In this document: in pieces, positions 21,257 to 32,873 of the stretch | How positions within the stretch are numbered: position 1 is the stretch's first letter | Layout: every line of letters starts with the position of its first letter | Assembly: GCA_933228895.1 (NCBI GenBank) | Contig: OW121851.1 | Span: 134,215,624-134,279,623 of the forward strand | Reading direction: 5' to 3' | Origin: Platycnemis pennipes | Lineage: Eukaryota; Arthropoda; Insecta; Odonata; Platycnemididae | DNA length: 64,000 nucleotides | The notes under the pieces: model-generated | Told to the model about the DNA's origin: nothing | Seen by the model: the letters and a program-made list of their open reading frames with translations, nothing else | The model's database searches: none | Translations under genes and position numbers: made by a program

Positions 21257-21417
21257 GGCGTTCACTGCCACCGACCGTTTCCGTCACGTCAGTAAACGTT
21301 GATCGTAATCCCGACCAAAAGGATTACTACGTCATCCACCTCCCGTCCTTGACTTGTGTTGAGGAAGAACGGGGAGGTAGCGGAGAACTGAAGGGGAGGT
21401 CTGCCTGAAGAGATCCT

Positions 21418-21593
21418 GGACCTAAGTATTGAATCTTTCGTTACTCACCGAATAAATATTGACGTTTTCGATACCAACTGAACGTCATATTTTGTTATCA
21501 ACGTGGATAAACGAATAACTTGAAATGAATGACGTTATCATAACGACAAATTTTATTCGTTATAGCGTAACGAAAGATTCAAGACTTGGGCCC
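21418..21593. mobile_element. 176-bp MITE inside MITE-C
   Basis: Inverted ends: AAGTATTGAATCTTTCGTTAC near 21423 and the complement of AAGTCTTGAATCTTTCGTTAC ending near 21588, with GGACC and GGGCC outermost. It interrupts MITE-C between GATCCTG and TCGCA; other copies read GATCCTGTCGCA without a break. Flanks are CCTG and CCTTG, so the target duplication is short and imperfect. No coding capacity. Confidence 0.75.
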
Positions 21594-22129
21594 CTTGTCG
21601 CATTCCGCAAATAACGCGAAGCAACTGGACAACAAAATACTGTCGTATATATTTTGGTGTTACTAAAAGTGTGCCTCAGTTTATTTGCTTATGCACAAAG
21701 TACACGTAGTATATTATGCAATGCCTTTAGTAATACCCCGCATGGACTCTTTAACAACCACTTCCATTGGCAGAATCAGCATTGTGTCCCTCATTGTGGT
21801 TGGGCGAAGGAACTGCGCGGTCACAGTCGTGATTGGACGAAGTGGATGACTTTCGCACGCCCACTTTTCCCAAAAAGGGCTAAACACATCGGTTTTTCGC
21901 CACTAATAACTCGAGTACTACGAGACGGATCTAAGAACAGAAAAATATGTGTCCTTGTATTTTACAATCTCTCTCAAATTCCGCAGAAGAACGACTTGCA
22001 AGAGCTTTGTCTTCACTCACGAAGGATGCGCGATACTACGTAGAGTAAGATTCGTTTTTTCTTTTCCATCTGACGTTTTTTCGAATAAAATGTATAGCGA
22101 TTTCTGTTTCGCATAAACGCCTCCATTAT

Positions 22130-22745
22130 GCTAAGAGGGTGTATCCATGTTTATGGGATCCCTATGAAATCGGTCTAAATAATGAACTTGAACGTGTGCA
22201 GCGAAGATCGGCAAGATTTGTAAAGGGATGATACGATAATTATATCAGCGTAACCAGTCTATTAAATGAATTGAAATGGGAATCATTGTCAGATCGCAGG
22301 TTGAAATTTAGACTTAATCTCTTAAATAAATTCCAAGACAATATTTTCAGTGATGATGTTAAAAATATTTTGCGAACCCCAACTTACTATGGCAGACTGG
22401 ACCATAATCATAAAATTAGAGAAATTGATTGCCGAACTGATAGATTCAAAATTGTCCTTTTTCCTCGTACAATTAGAGATACGAATAACGGTAAATATGT
22501 CCAATCGGAGAGTAGCAATGAATAGCATTGGTAGCTGCTTGTTGGTATGAGTACTTAAAGCTAACCCTACTAACAGATTATTTTTGCATGTTTGCTTTGC
22601 GATTTCTATCTTTTTTAATTAGTGAAGTTCTGACTAGTATATTAATTCTAATCCTTTTTTATGCATGATATGTAGTGCATGTTTGGTGAGAGATCACCCC
22701 CTGCCACACACCTTTGTGGTGGCTTGCAGGGTATTATGTAGATGT
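22130..22745 (+). mobile_element. CR1-B non-LTR retrotransposon 3' end
   Basis: The translation starts at WDPYEIGLNNELERVQRRSARF, breaks at a TGA in place of the next Arg codon, and continues in the frame 22271-22525 with WESLSDRRLKFRLNLLNKF, FSDDVKNILRTPTYYGRLD and FPRTIRDTNNGKYVQ. This is the CR1/Jockey-group RT C-terminus. The 3' UTR ends in the shared signature (CTGCCACACACC, GTGGCTTGCAGGG, TATTATGTAGATG) at 22745. The RT core is missing. A 5'-truncated copy. Confidence 0.85.
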
Positions 22746-23571
22746 CTTCTCTATTTCCCTTTGAACTGGTCACGGGCCATCGGGCCGCGCAAGCGATAAA
22801 TACGTTTCCCGCCTGCTTGGGCTGTCTTCCATTTCCGAGTGGCCCTTTTTTTTCTTATTTCCTCCCCCTCCCGCCCCCTTCGTACGAGAAAGGTCTCCTC
22901 CCGCCAGAGGGCGATGCGATCGAACGTCCTTCTCAAGGACGTCCCCCTTCTTTTTATATCATTTTTCTCGAAACCTATCACCGTCACAGATCGTCGCCTC
23001 CGCACGCATCTTAAAGACGATCCCCCCCCCCCCCCCCCCCACTCCCCCACTCTTCGCTCCGAGGCCGTTTCTTACGACGCTTAACTCACTCAGCGAAAAC
23101 CTGCGCTGCAAGAAACTCAGCAACGGTGTCGGATGCAAACCTTTTATTCACACGATCTCCTTCAAATCGGCAAGTCTCTTTCGATGTGTTGGCAGATTTT
23201 TGTACGATCTTGACGAATTTTGTCATTTTTTTGTCAAATTTTTTCTACCTGTACATGCTTTAGACCTTAGAAATTCTCTCCTCATGGTTGGTAATGAAAT
23301 AAGGTATTTTCCTACACAAAATAAAATTAGAATTCATTGATAGCGATACATGCCTCACCATAAACGTAGTCTTCTTCTTGTTCTGGCTTTCCAGGCGCAG
23401 GAAATTTGCCTGTTGCCGTCTCTCCATCGTAATCTTGGTCTCCCACCACTTCTTTTCTCTAAAGGCTGACCTTCGTAGGAATAATTTCTAGAGGCATCAA
23501 CATCTTCTTTCCATCCTCCATTGTGACTCATTGCTACTTTTGTTATTGTTCTTTACTTCTAATGGGGGCGT
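22746..23571. other. GC-rich then AT-rich unassigned sequence with a poly-C run
   Basis: 22746-23090 is CpG- and pyrimidine-rich with overlapping ORFs on both strands and a 19-base C homopolymer at 23022-23040, a likely site of assembly error. 23090-23571 is mixed. A stretch near 23360-23480 (CTTCTTCTTGTTCTGGC and TTTCCAGGCGCAGG) may be a remnant of an old repeat. No gene is supported. Confidence 0.3.
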
Positions 23572-24106
23572 TTACTGTGAACCAAAATCGCAATTTTGTA
23601 CACGAAATTGTTAGATGGAAACGAAAAAAGAAATTGAGTGAAAAAATTAATCTTCTAACCACAACCACTCACTCATAAACCAAACATTAAAATAAGCAAT
23701 AGGTGATGCCCACCGAAAAAGCTGCTGAGATAGCATTGACGTCATTTTCCTCCCGTCCTTGACTTCTCTTATGGGAAGGGAAGGGAGTGGAGGGGGGTTC
23801 TCGGAAGGTCTGCTCGCACAGATCCTGTCGCAATCGCTCCCATTGGGAGAGGCAGCTGTGTCCCCCCCCTTTGCGATAATGCGAAGTAGCTTCGCGGGCT
23901 CAGTTGTGATTGGACGAAGTCGATATACGTCAGAGGTTGCACCACACCCACTTTTCCGAAAGGGTTAAAAACATCAGTTTTTCGCCGCTTGTAACTCGAG
24001 AAATAATTGACGGATCAAAAAAACGGAAAAATACGAGTCTTTTTATTTTACAGATCGATCGATCAGATTTGGCAGCAAAAACATATGGTAAATGACCCCA
24101 TTTCTG
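23572..24106 (+). mobile_element. MITE-C copy 2, short form
   Basis: Complete about 535-bp copy running from ATGGGGGCGTTTACTGTGAACC to GGTAAATGACCCCAT. The imperfect inverted ends are ATGGGGGCGTTTAC and ATGGGGTCATTTAC. No coding capacity. Abuts a retrotransposon remnant on its right side, into which it may have inserted. Confidence 0.8.
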
Positions 24107-24500
24107 CCTTATGTCTTCGTTTTTTATGTGACGTGTATAGCGTCACAGAACTAAATAATTTAATTTCTGACATTTCAATCTGTTTGAGGTCTCTTGTTCT
24201 AAGTGTCCATTCTTCTGATCCGTATAGTAATACGGTGACAACCATTATTTTGTAACATTGAGTTTTGCAGTGTATTTGCAGTTGTTATAGTCCCACATAT
24301 TCTTTGGTAATTGTCGTCTTATTTAATATGTCTTTGTCCTCTTTATAGGTGATTTCGCATTTGAAATATTTAATGTGTGATATCTGATCTACGATATTAT
24401 TTTCAATTATCATTTTAGTTTGGATTGGGTTCTTACCCAGGAATGCCATTGTCTTGGTTTCTTGTAGATGTGTCTCAAAGTTATAGTCTCTAGATATCAG
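24107..24500 (-). pseudogene. Non-LTR retrotransposon RT C-terminal remnant
   Basis: Minus-strand conceptual translation gives ETKTMAFLGKNPIQTKMI, VDQISHIKYFKCEITYKED, KIMVVTVLLYGSEEWTLRT and KQIEMSEIKLFSSVT. This matches the general region after the RT core of insect non-LTR elements (KTKVMAF, then YLG, then LLYGSETWTL, then EAAEMRFLR), but is from a family different from RTE-1 and RTE-2 here. Stops interrupt it. 5' and 3' ends are not visible. Confidence 0.65.
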
Positions 24501-25513
24501 ATTTATTTATTCTAGAAATGCATTCATTATACGTGAATAATTTGGATTGAGTCATCCTAGTTTGGTAGAGAATCAAACATTTATTTTAAGTCAATTTGAA
24601 AAAGCTGAACAGTGGCGGGACTGAGCCGCCTTGTTGCTGACGTAACGGGTGTATAGTTTAAGTTGTGAGGCACATGGGATATTCGTCTCCTGAACTTACC
24701 ATTGCATTTCAGAGCCCCTAAGTCTAAGTAAACACTGTTATTATTAATAGCCTATGAAACTATCGTAGTTCGAAAAGTCACCTCCGCTAAACATGGATTA
24801 ATAGTCGTTGCATAGGCTCCAGGGAATCCTTCTCTTGGAGTCCTCTGGTACTGCGAAGCATGGCGTGAAGTCGCGCGACTATGGGCCAACTTCACGCGAC
24901 TATGGGCCAACTTCACGGTGCGCTTAGTAAAATGAAAACTAACTGTTTTTAAATGAGTAAACTGAATAAATAATTTGAATAAATAAATAGAAGTTAAACA
25001 TAATGAATTAATTGATGCTGTGTGCCTAAAAATGTGCATCAGATTCTAGCTAATAAGCAAGGAGTGCACCGTCTGCTTGGAAGCGTCCGCAGGCCCACCT
25101 AGTGGCCGGTAGCGGAAAGATTGACACGTCGCACGTATAATTTACCGGCATGCAATATTTTTCCGACTCAATTTCTTGCCGTTGAATTTTTTCAATTTTT
25201 AATTGATGAGGAAAAATATTTAACGACATTTTAAAAATCGAGCGGCTTAAAATATGCACCGCAGAGGTAAAACACTTTCGATCTAGAGAGTGAAAAAACG
25301 ATAGAAAAGTTGCCGAATTGATGTTACATCAAAAATTCCTCGGTTAACACGATTTTGTAACTTGGTTCTTGTGTTTGTTTGGTTCCTTCTGCACTCAAAT
25401 GAAGGAAAATCTGTATTATAGTGATTTTTATTCGCTTTTGCGGAGAGATGCCTGATTTTTTATGCTTTCACGCTATGTATTTGTAAACTATTTTAACCCT
25501 AAGAATCCTCCGG
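24501..25513. other. Unassigned sequence with a small tandem duplication
   Basis: AT-rich with no gene. A 21-bp unit (GCGACTATGGGCCAACTTCAC) occurs twice in a row at 24874-24915. Nothing else can be assigned. Confidence 0.4.
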
Positions 25514-25937
25514 ACTACTATGGGCGCAAAAAAGGTAGAACGCTGAACTTTAAGCATTTGTATGAAATTCTGCCGAAGCTCCATAGAGTCGTGTAATATA
25601 TCGTTCTACTCCTTGTTTATTTGAAAATAATATTAAATCATTAAAAAGTGTTTAAACGTAAACGCTTAGCTTCTACAGTCCACCAATCAAATATTTTGCC
25701 CGTGACGAGGTGAAGAAGAAGACCGTTTCGCCGTTCTCCTAGTTTTTCGCTTGTTCTTCTTCACTCTTTCGACCGTAGAAGCTAAACGTATATTTTTAAA
25801 CACTAGTTAATGATTTAATATTATTGTCAAATAAACAAGGAGTAGAACGATATATTACACGACTCTATGGAGCTTCGGCAGAATTTCATACAAACGCTTA
25901 AAGTTCAGCGTTCTACCTTTTTTGCGCCGATAGTAGT
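25514..25937. mobile_element. Foldback MITE with arms of about 170 bp
   Basis: The left arm from ACTACTATGGGCGCAAAAAAG (25514) and the right arm ending at AGTAGT (25937) are inverted copies over about 170 bp. Shared blocks include GGTAGAACGCTGAACTTTAAG, GAGCTCCATAGAGTCGTG/complement and ACAAGGAGTAGAACGATATA/complement. The unpaired centre is about 80 bp (around 25685-25765). No coding capacity. TSD is not clear. Superfamily is unknown. Confidence 0.8.
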
Positions 25938-26089
25938 GAAAAAAATTCTTCTCTCTGGGGTTTTGTTCCGTGGAGGCATAGCGGGACCTTTTAAATCCCG
26001 AGTAATGAACGACTGAAAAATCCATGGTTAATGAAGAACGACGATTCTTTTATGATAGCGCCGACGTATTGTAAAACCAACTAACATGG

Positions 26090-26283
26090 GTATAACCCAA
26101 CTAACAGCATGTTGTTGCATGCTTGCATTGCTATTTTTATCTTTTTAAATGGTGAAGTTTAGACTAATATATTAATATTAATCCTATTTTATGCATGATA
26201 TGTAGTGCATGTTTGGTGAGAATTCTTTCCCTGCCACGCACCTTTATGGTGGCTTTCAGTGTGTTATGTAGATGTAGATGTAT
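26090..26283 (+). mobile_element. CR1-B 3' UTR fragment
   Basis: Starts at GGTATAACCCAACTAACAGCATG and ends with the GTGGCTTTCAGTGTGTTATGTAGATGTAGATG tail at 26283. Only the last 190 bp of the element is left, so it is an extreme 5' truncation. 25938-26089 is unassigned. Confidence 0.8.
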
Positions 26284-27405
26284 TGTCAGTTCAGGTACTG
26301 TGATGTACGATCAATTAATGTTAGTGAGATGTTCTTATGAAGTTGATATCGTTATTGGGAATTGTTGATATACGCCTTCGGGTGGCAGTGCCGATGATTT
26401 GTTGGAGACTGGGCAGCGAAATTCATATTTTATGGCGTTCCTTGTACTCGGTTATGTCATTTCTCAAGGTACGATTTATGATATTCGAGTCGATGTTTCA
26501 CTTGAACGATTCTTGCGATCTATTTCTAAAGGTATGACTAGATTCAGATGGTCATTCGTCGGCTTGTTCATCTATAAGGGGAAATGTGGGCGGTAATGCC
26601 AATGTATGCGTGTGTTCTCGTTGACGTTAACCTCTTCCGTGCCGTGGTAGTTTCGGCACGGGGTTGCACGAACTATTGTTCTGTATATCGCCCACCCCCT
26701 GATGAGACAGTAGGGTTAATGTTTTCCTCGCGATATTCCTGATCTGCGTTGACTGTGTAGTAGGATCAAGTTGGATGCAGTCGACAGTTTTTGTCATATT
26801 ATCTTGTATTTACAACCATTTCATTTTACGCGCAATTTAACAGCCTGTATGTGCTGTTTTCATGGGCTTTCTTGGGTTGCATTCCGTAATCGGTTGAAGC
26901 ACAATCTCGGCCCAGCCTGATTCCATTCCTTGGAGTCTGAATGAAGTATGTGTTAACACCCTGGGCCTCGATCATGGATCTTCATAAGGCGTGCGCTAGC
27001 GTTATCGTTATCTATTGATTAAACTTATCTCAGAGAGAACGTGATATCCATTCTTCATTTTTAGTACAGCACTTCAAATCGCTTATTACAATCAGTGGAG
27101 CGAATTTTATAGACGATTATTCTTAATCCTGCGCTACTCTAGGGATAACGATATACTCTAGCGATAACGCGAAAGATAGATCCGTGATTCCACACCTGTT
27201 GTTGAACTGTTGTTACTCAGTCTTACTTGTAGATTAAGTAGGTCTCAAGAGAGGCGAACGACAGATGAATTCATACTCGTCAAATCTTCATCCGCGGGTA
27301 ATGGAGGATACACTAAATATTGCTCGGGAAGGATTTTATTCTGAATGGGATGGTCGAGGAAAACCTGGCTTCGGTATCACTTCTTGAAAACCTAGGGGTA
27401 AACTT
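26284..27405. other. Unassigned sequence
   Basis: No gene, RNA or element could be recognised. Short ORFs such as 26337-26537 and 26399-26596 overlap in different frames and show no domain. Confidence 0.3.
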
Positions 27406-28717
27406 GGGCTGTATCCGAATTCATTAGCCATTAGGAATTAGCCATGTTCGTTTAGCCATCGAAGGTGCCTAAATTCCCCGATGACTAAAAGGAGCACGAA
27501 TTCGGACGAAAGCTACAGTGTCGCAACCTACGGTATAACAGAGGTACTTAAAAACAAATGAGTAACAATAACCTGAATTGAGGTATTTCGGGTATTTCAC
27601 TCGCGGTCATTTTTGAAGAGCTTTTGTAAAAGTCTTTTGTTGTTTTTGGAGTTAAAAGGATGATCACCGGAGATATTCTGTTTTGAATTAAAAACTATTT
27701 TCTCAGCAAATCTACTAGCTTAAGCTCGAGCGTTGACATAGATTGTTATTATATTATTATTCATCAAATGCTCGCTGTAGCGGTAAGACTTTCTCCATTT
27801 TTGCCTACGTCTAGCATTAAAAAGCCTTTATTTCCAGATATTCCAAGTAGCAATCACCTTTCGGTTATTATTCTACGTAATTTAATGCTTTTTCCATTAT
27901 AATTACACAAACTTTGTTTTGAAGTTTGCTTCAATTTACAACCTAGTCCATGGTTACGCCCAAGTGCAATGTCGTACCTAGAGTACATCTTCTTACAAAT
28001 TGTTAGTGCAGATAATAAAATGGAAAGGAACAGATCTGTAGGTGAAATACCCGGTTTGGTGATGAAATCGGGGCTGACGGTATTCATTTATTAAATATCG
28101 GCCGCATTTTATCACAAATAATGTAGGTACAAGCAGAAGAGAAAACTACCGTACAAATTTTAAAAACTCATATCAGCCAATTCAACCACTTGCCTCACAA
28201 TTATTGTTTAAAAACAGAAAAGCAATTCATCTCACCGATTTATAGAAATATTTGTGTTCTTTGAATATTTACCACTCCAAGTTTAATGTCTTAGCAAGAT
28301 ATAGTCATGAATTATTTTCCGTTGTATACTTAGGAATTGCCTATTTCATTTATATTTGTCATTTTTAACATTTGAATTTCAATCTTTCTGATGGGAAAAA
28401 ACGAAATAATATCAAACTCACACATGAAGTATTTCGTCGGCTCCTTTATGAGCAATAAACATCGCGCAAGTAATTGTTTACATTTTGTTACCACAACAAC
28501 CATTTTTCTACCCTCCAAAGGCGCTAAGAATTATGGGATGGTTTTTAAAGATGGCGACGCAAAAGGATACACTTCATGCTCACTTTGCTGAAGGCAACAT
28601 TAGGTGACTAAATTCGGTGACTAAACTGATACCTACGAATTCGGACACACAACAAGATGGCTTCCTCCCTACGAAGGGAGCATTTAGGCAGCTAATTGGC
28701 GAATTCGGACACGGCTT
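27406..28717. mobile_element. TIR element of about 1.3 kb
   Basis: The left end GGGCTGTATCCGAATTCATTAGCC (from 27406) is inverted at the right end (GGCGAATTCGGACACGGCT, to about 28717); the core is CGAATTC, with 13 of 15 outer bases matching. Further CGAATTCGGAC words stand inside both ends (27496 and 28640). The interior has no transposase motif, so it is a non-autonomous DNA transposon. TIRs of this style are seen in PIF/Harbinger and hAT families. TSD is not resolved. Confidence 0.55.
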
Positions 28718-28786
28718 TGGTAGCTGGAGCACCAGGACACCTAATTCTACCGCAGCCCTTATGATGTTGCATGGCCGTGAATGAGG

Positions 28787-29435
28787 GCGTTTACTCGGAG
28801 CTGAAATCGCTATTTTATACACGAAATCGTTGGATGGATACGAAAAATGAACTTTGTTGAGAAAATCAACCTTCTTACCGGAGCCGCCCACACATAAACT
28901 GAAAATAAAAATCGCAAAAGGTGACGCCCACCGAACGAGCTGAACTTAAAGACTTCTACGTCATCCACCGCCCATGTTCCTCGACTGTTTTGAGGAAGCA
29001 TTGGAGGGGGAGTGGGTAGGGGAGGTCTACGTACAAAACTCCTGCGAATCCTATAAATAACAGAAAATAATCGAGCAACGAAATTCACTAAATACCTTCG
29101 TGTACATTATGACGTCAATGAAAGTGTACAAAAGTTTATGAATACATATATAGTTTCACAGGCTTTTCCAAGAACCACTTCCATTGGCAGAATCAGGTGT
29201 GTGCCCCTCCGTTGTGGTTGGTCGAAGGTACTGCGCAGTCTCAGTTTGGATTGGACGAAGGGATGATGTACGAATCTTTCGCACGCCCACTCAAGCGAAA
29301 GGGTTTTAAAACATCAGTTTTAATTCTCGTATAAGTCGAGAACCACACTTACGGATCGAATAAGGGAAAAATGCGGGTCTTTTAAGTTTTACAAACTCCT
29401 CCAGATTTGGCAATAAAAATTATGGCAAACGACCA
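28787..29435 (+). mobile_element. MITE-C copy 3, long form
   Basis: Runs from ATGAGGGCGTTTACTCGGAGC to ATGGCAAACGACCACAT. It carries the extra segment of about 110 bp (29050-29150) also seen in copy 1, which sets it apart from the 530-bp copies. No coding capacity. Confidence 0.75.
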
Positions 29436-30787
29436 CATTTTATAAATATCACTGATTAGCGCGGGGATTGTCCGTACGACGAGGGATTACCCTGTAAGGA
29501 AGAGAAGGGGATGAACGGGGTCGTGAGAGAACAACCCCATGGATCCATTACCTCTCCTGCCATAATTGTGTGTACCTGGCAACATGCCGCCAAGACTTTA
29601 TCTTCGAGAATCATCACCGCAGCGAGGAGATCCGGTTCCTCCCTTTCTCAAGAATCTTCCCCTCAAGAGTGTGGTGGGTTGGCAAACATATGTACTCACA
29701 CACACAACATACCGTCCATCTCCCTCTCTCTGCGAAGCCCACGAATGCGGTCTTGGCGGGGAAAATGGGATTCCATCACAATTGCACTTTCGCGCCGTTT
29801 GGCGCTCTAGGAGCCCGCTCTATTGCTTTGGAATACTTTAAACCCAGTTTTAATCAAATGCCTCCTCTTTTAGGCTTACGTTTGGGTTGATGGAAATAAT
29901 GTCGCACTGTTCCTTGATGACTTATTTTTGCCCAAAAAAGCAATCAGGCCGGTGAAATAGCGAAAATGATCAAGATTGAATATCTTGAGTAGGAGATAAT
30001 ATTGTATTAAGAATCTCTGCTAAAGTCTCGCTTCTACTACTAAGGTTCTAACATTTCTCCTTTGAGTCAAATTGGTATGCAGGTTAACTCAGCTGAGTTG
30101 GTATTACTTCTTAGCGTTAAGCTGTTATAGCTTCGAACCGTATCGAGGAGACTCTGTATACCCTGTTGATCTCGTAGTAGAGATTTTATGACGTAAGTTG
30201 TAGAAATGAGACTGAAGATGAGGTTCCGGGGCCTGATTCATTAAAGTCGAAAGAATTTCGGCTCATATGGAGAGTCGTGGGTCACCGGAACGAACGATTC
30301 GCGAACATCGTTCACCGCCGCAGTGACGTATAACAGTTGACTTTTATCCAGCGTTATGTCTATCCAGCGCGCCATTATTACAATGGAGGGAACAAGCTGA
30401 GGTAATTAACAATAATTAATCAACATTTCTTATTGTTGATGGTTGTATTTAATCTATTCGCTTTGAAATGTAACAATATATGCTGGTATGGAATAAAGGC
30501 GGACTTATTAAGAAAGTGAAACTTCTGAAAATTGAAAGTGATTACACCTTTGGAATTAAATCACGAAATGTTTTGGTTTTATCAATTGATTGTGTCGACA
30601 GCTTCTGTAATGATATTTTTTTCTCGAGTGAATCATTACATCTTCGTGCATATATTCCTCCGTCCGCCCATGTTTCTATTTAAATAGTACATTGATTTGG
30701 AATGATACTGGATTGGATTGGATTTGGATGATACCACAGTAGCAGATAACAAATATGCGACAACCGTTCAATATCCTGCGATAATGT
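29436..30787. other. Unassigned sequence with a partial MITE relative
   Basis: 29436-29890 holds three overlapping plus-strand ORFs with no recognisable domain. 30160-30230 (AGAGATTTTATGACGTAAG, GAGACTGAAGATGAGGTTC) resembles the right half of the MITE at 31504-31669, so part of that family is present. The rest shows nothing. Confidence 0.35.
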
Positions 30788-31080
30788 ACGCGTCCGTAGA
30801 TCAAAGGACGTCTACATCTACATATACCCTGCAAGCCACCATAGAGGTGTGTGTGGCAGGGGGGAGATTACCACAGAGCTAGAGGGGGGACGTGCAAACA
30901 ATGTCAGAATTTGTCGGTAGAACACAACCACACAGAAAGAGGTACTCATACAAAGCAAGGCAGCATAATGAGATTTGCTCAAACAATGTGATTTCCAACA
31001 TGATAACATCTCTCTATAATACACATTGCCCCTGCAGTAGCATTAAAATCTTACGTAGAAGTTGTACACGAATATAAAAC
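30788..31080 (-). mobile_element. CR1-type 3' end fragment
   Basis: Minus-strand end signature TCTACATCTACATATACCCTGC at 30810, followed by the GTGTGTGTGGCAGGGGGGAG box. Beyond about 30870 it no longer matches the CR1-A or CR1-B 3' UTR. It is either a further CR1 subfamily or a very short stub next to unrelated sequence. Confidence 0.65.
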
Positions 31081-31503
31081 CAATAGGTCTAGTCGACCTG
31101 ACAATTTATTAAACAACATCAAACGAAAAACATTGCATGGCGACTTTTGAAAACAAAACAAATAGTTTTATATACTTCTAACTGCATAAGCGGCAAGGAA
31201 ACGGAGACATGAAAGATTTAATCATTAGCTAGAATTCTCACCTTGTATCCCGCGCGATAAATATCAATAAGTCGTCTGCTACAATCGCAGCTTCTATAGG
31301 TGCCCACCGCGATAGCAGCGCCTGCTTGCCAGAAAATATTTGGCGACGGATTATGAACGAAATGATCCGCAAAATGATCCGTCACCTTGAGCCGAGCGAC
31401 CGTCGCGCCATCAAGGGAGCACGGTTTGAACTACCAACTATGACGTTTTTTCCATATATGGGTATAGTTGTGACGTCGGAATCTCGAATTCGACTTTACA
31501 GAA

Positions 31504-31669
31504 TTGGGCCCCTGGTCTATATTCAGGATCTCAACTCAGTTTTCAGAGTCAGGCTGAGGAGTAATACCACCTTTGCAGAAATATTCTGTACACTATTTGA
31601 GCCGGTTTAGAGATTTTGGGACGTAAGCAGTAGCAGCGAGACTGTAGTTGAGATTTTGAATATGGCCCT
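31504..31669. mobile_element. MITE of about 165 bp
   Basis: Inverted ends: GGGCC, CTATATTC and GATCTCAACT at the left, with GTTGAGATTTTGAATATGGCCC at the right. The central part includes GAGATTTTGGGACGTAAG. No coding capacity. 31081-31503 and 31670-32337 are unassigned; ORFs such as 31326-31610 show no domain. Confidence 0.6.
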
Positions 31670-32337
31670 TAGTCATTCTACAAAAAATGAAATTGATATC
31701 CAGCATTTAGATTCCAAGTGACGCCCTCTTGGTATTGTTGAATTCTTTTCCCCAATGGTTCCGGGAATCCATCTGTCTCCATCTTTTCTGTACCCTGTTT
31801 GTCCTCGCAAGCATTTGTGGCAGGATATAGATTAAAATCAAGAGTGCCCGTCTATCTGGTGCGTCAACTGGTAATACATAAATTTAATGTTTCTTTTTCC
31901 TGCCAATCTATTGCTCCTACGGAAAAAGTGGCTACGTTGGTGGCACTGTTTCTGATTGAAAACTGTCTATCTACCCTTCACTGGTATTAATGATTTCACC
32001 TGTATGTGAAGGGATGAATAAAAGATTACTCATCTGTACAAATGTTATTCCAATGCAGATCTACGAAATAAGCCCTTGAACTGTTTTATTCGTCTTAAGT
32101 CACGTGGTTCACGTCACTGTATTCCCAATGGAATCCGCCGCGCGATCGAAAAATCGAGTTCATTGCGGGCTTCTCAGATGGTCGCAGATTTTACTAAAGG
32201 ATTGCCACTTCAGGAATCATGTAATTAGAGTTACTTACGAAACTACTGTAAATATTTGTCTACTCAAAAGCAGAAAATCGGTGGAAAATTGGGTCCGCCA
32301 TTTTGTCTTTTTAACGGAGCAAATATCTCTGTAAACA

Positions 32338-32873
32338 ATAGGAGGGGTTTATTCGGAACCGGAATCGCTATTTTGTACACGAAATTGTTAGACGGAAACA
32401 AAAATGAATTTTAGTGAAAAAATTAATCTTCTAACCTGATTCCATTCGCTAATACTAAATCAAAAATCAAAATGAGCAAAATGTGACACCCATCGAATAG
32501 GCTGCGTTGAGGATATCTACGTCATCCACCTTCCGTCGTTGATTGTTTTTAGGGGACGGGAGGGGAGTGGAGGTGGGGGTGGAAGGTCTGCCCGCACAGA
32601 TCTATAGCAACCACTTTTATTGACAGAGACAGCTGTGTGTCCCCCATTGCGATAAGGCGAAGGAGCTTCGCGGTCTCAGTTGTGATTGGACGAAGCGTAT
32701 GACGTACGATTCCTTCGCATGCCCACTTTTCGGGTAGGGTTAAAAGCATCAGTTTTTCGCCGCTTATAAGTCGAGAACTAATAGATGGATCGAAGAACGG
32801 AAAATACTTTTTTTTTTCATTTTGCAAACTTATCAGATTAGGCAATTAAAAAATCGGGTGAACGACCCCATTA
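32338..32873 (+). mobile_element. MITE-C copy 4, short form
   Basis: From AGGAGGGGTTTATTCGGAACC to GGGTGAACGACCCCATTA. It shares all internal landmarks with copy 2 (GACACCCATCGAATAGGCTGC, ACGTCATCCACC, CACAGATCTATAGCAACCAC, TTTTTCGCCGC). No coding capacity. Confidence 0.78.

Larger units (their letters stand above)
16637..21316. mobile_element. MITE-D with 40-bp TIRs, split by a P element
   Basis: Terminal inverted repeats at 16637-16676 and 21277-21316 match at 37 of 40 positions (core GGGATTACGAT, AACGTTT, CTGACGTGACGGAAAC). Without the P element at 17126-21256 it is about 550 bp. No transposase of its own is visible, so it is a non-autonomous DNA transposon whose superfamily is not clear. 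Flanks read GCGTTA and AAAAGG with no convincing target duplication. It sits inside MITE-C copy 1. Confidence 0.8.
16422..21995 (+). mobile_element. MITE-C copy 1, interrupted by MITE-D and a small MITE
   Basis: Left end ATGGGGGCGTTAACTTGGAACCGAAAT at 16422. The body continues to GACGCCCACCGAACGAGCTGCGTTA at 16636, then resumes after the MITE-D insertion at 21317 with AAGGATTACTACGTCATCCACC. It carries on to the block ending near 21995, with landmarks TTGGCAGAATCAG, TGTGGTTGG and TTTTTCGCC. The same order of landmarks is seen in copies at 23572, 28787, 32338, 42884 and 43052. This copy and that at 28787 carry an extra segment of about 110 bp that the others lack. Confidence 0.75.

Noticed and set aside
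16637..21316. 40-bp TIRs as the ends of the P element
   Set aside because: A second pair of inverted termini at 17126 and 21256 with GGCGTTCAC flanks and the AGGTGGTC core marks the P element; the outer pair belongs to a separate MITE.
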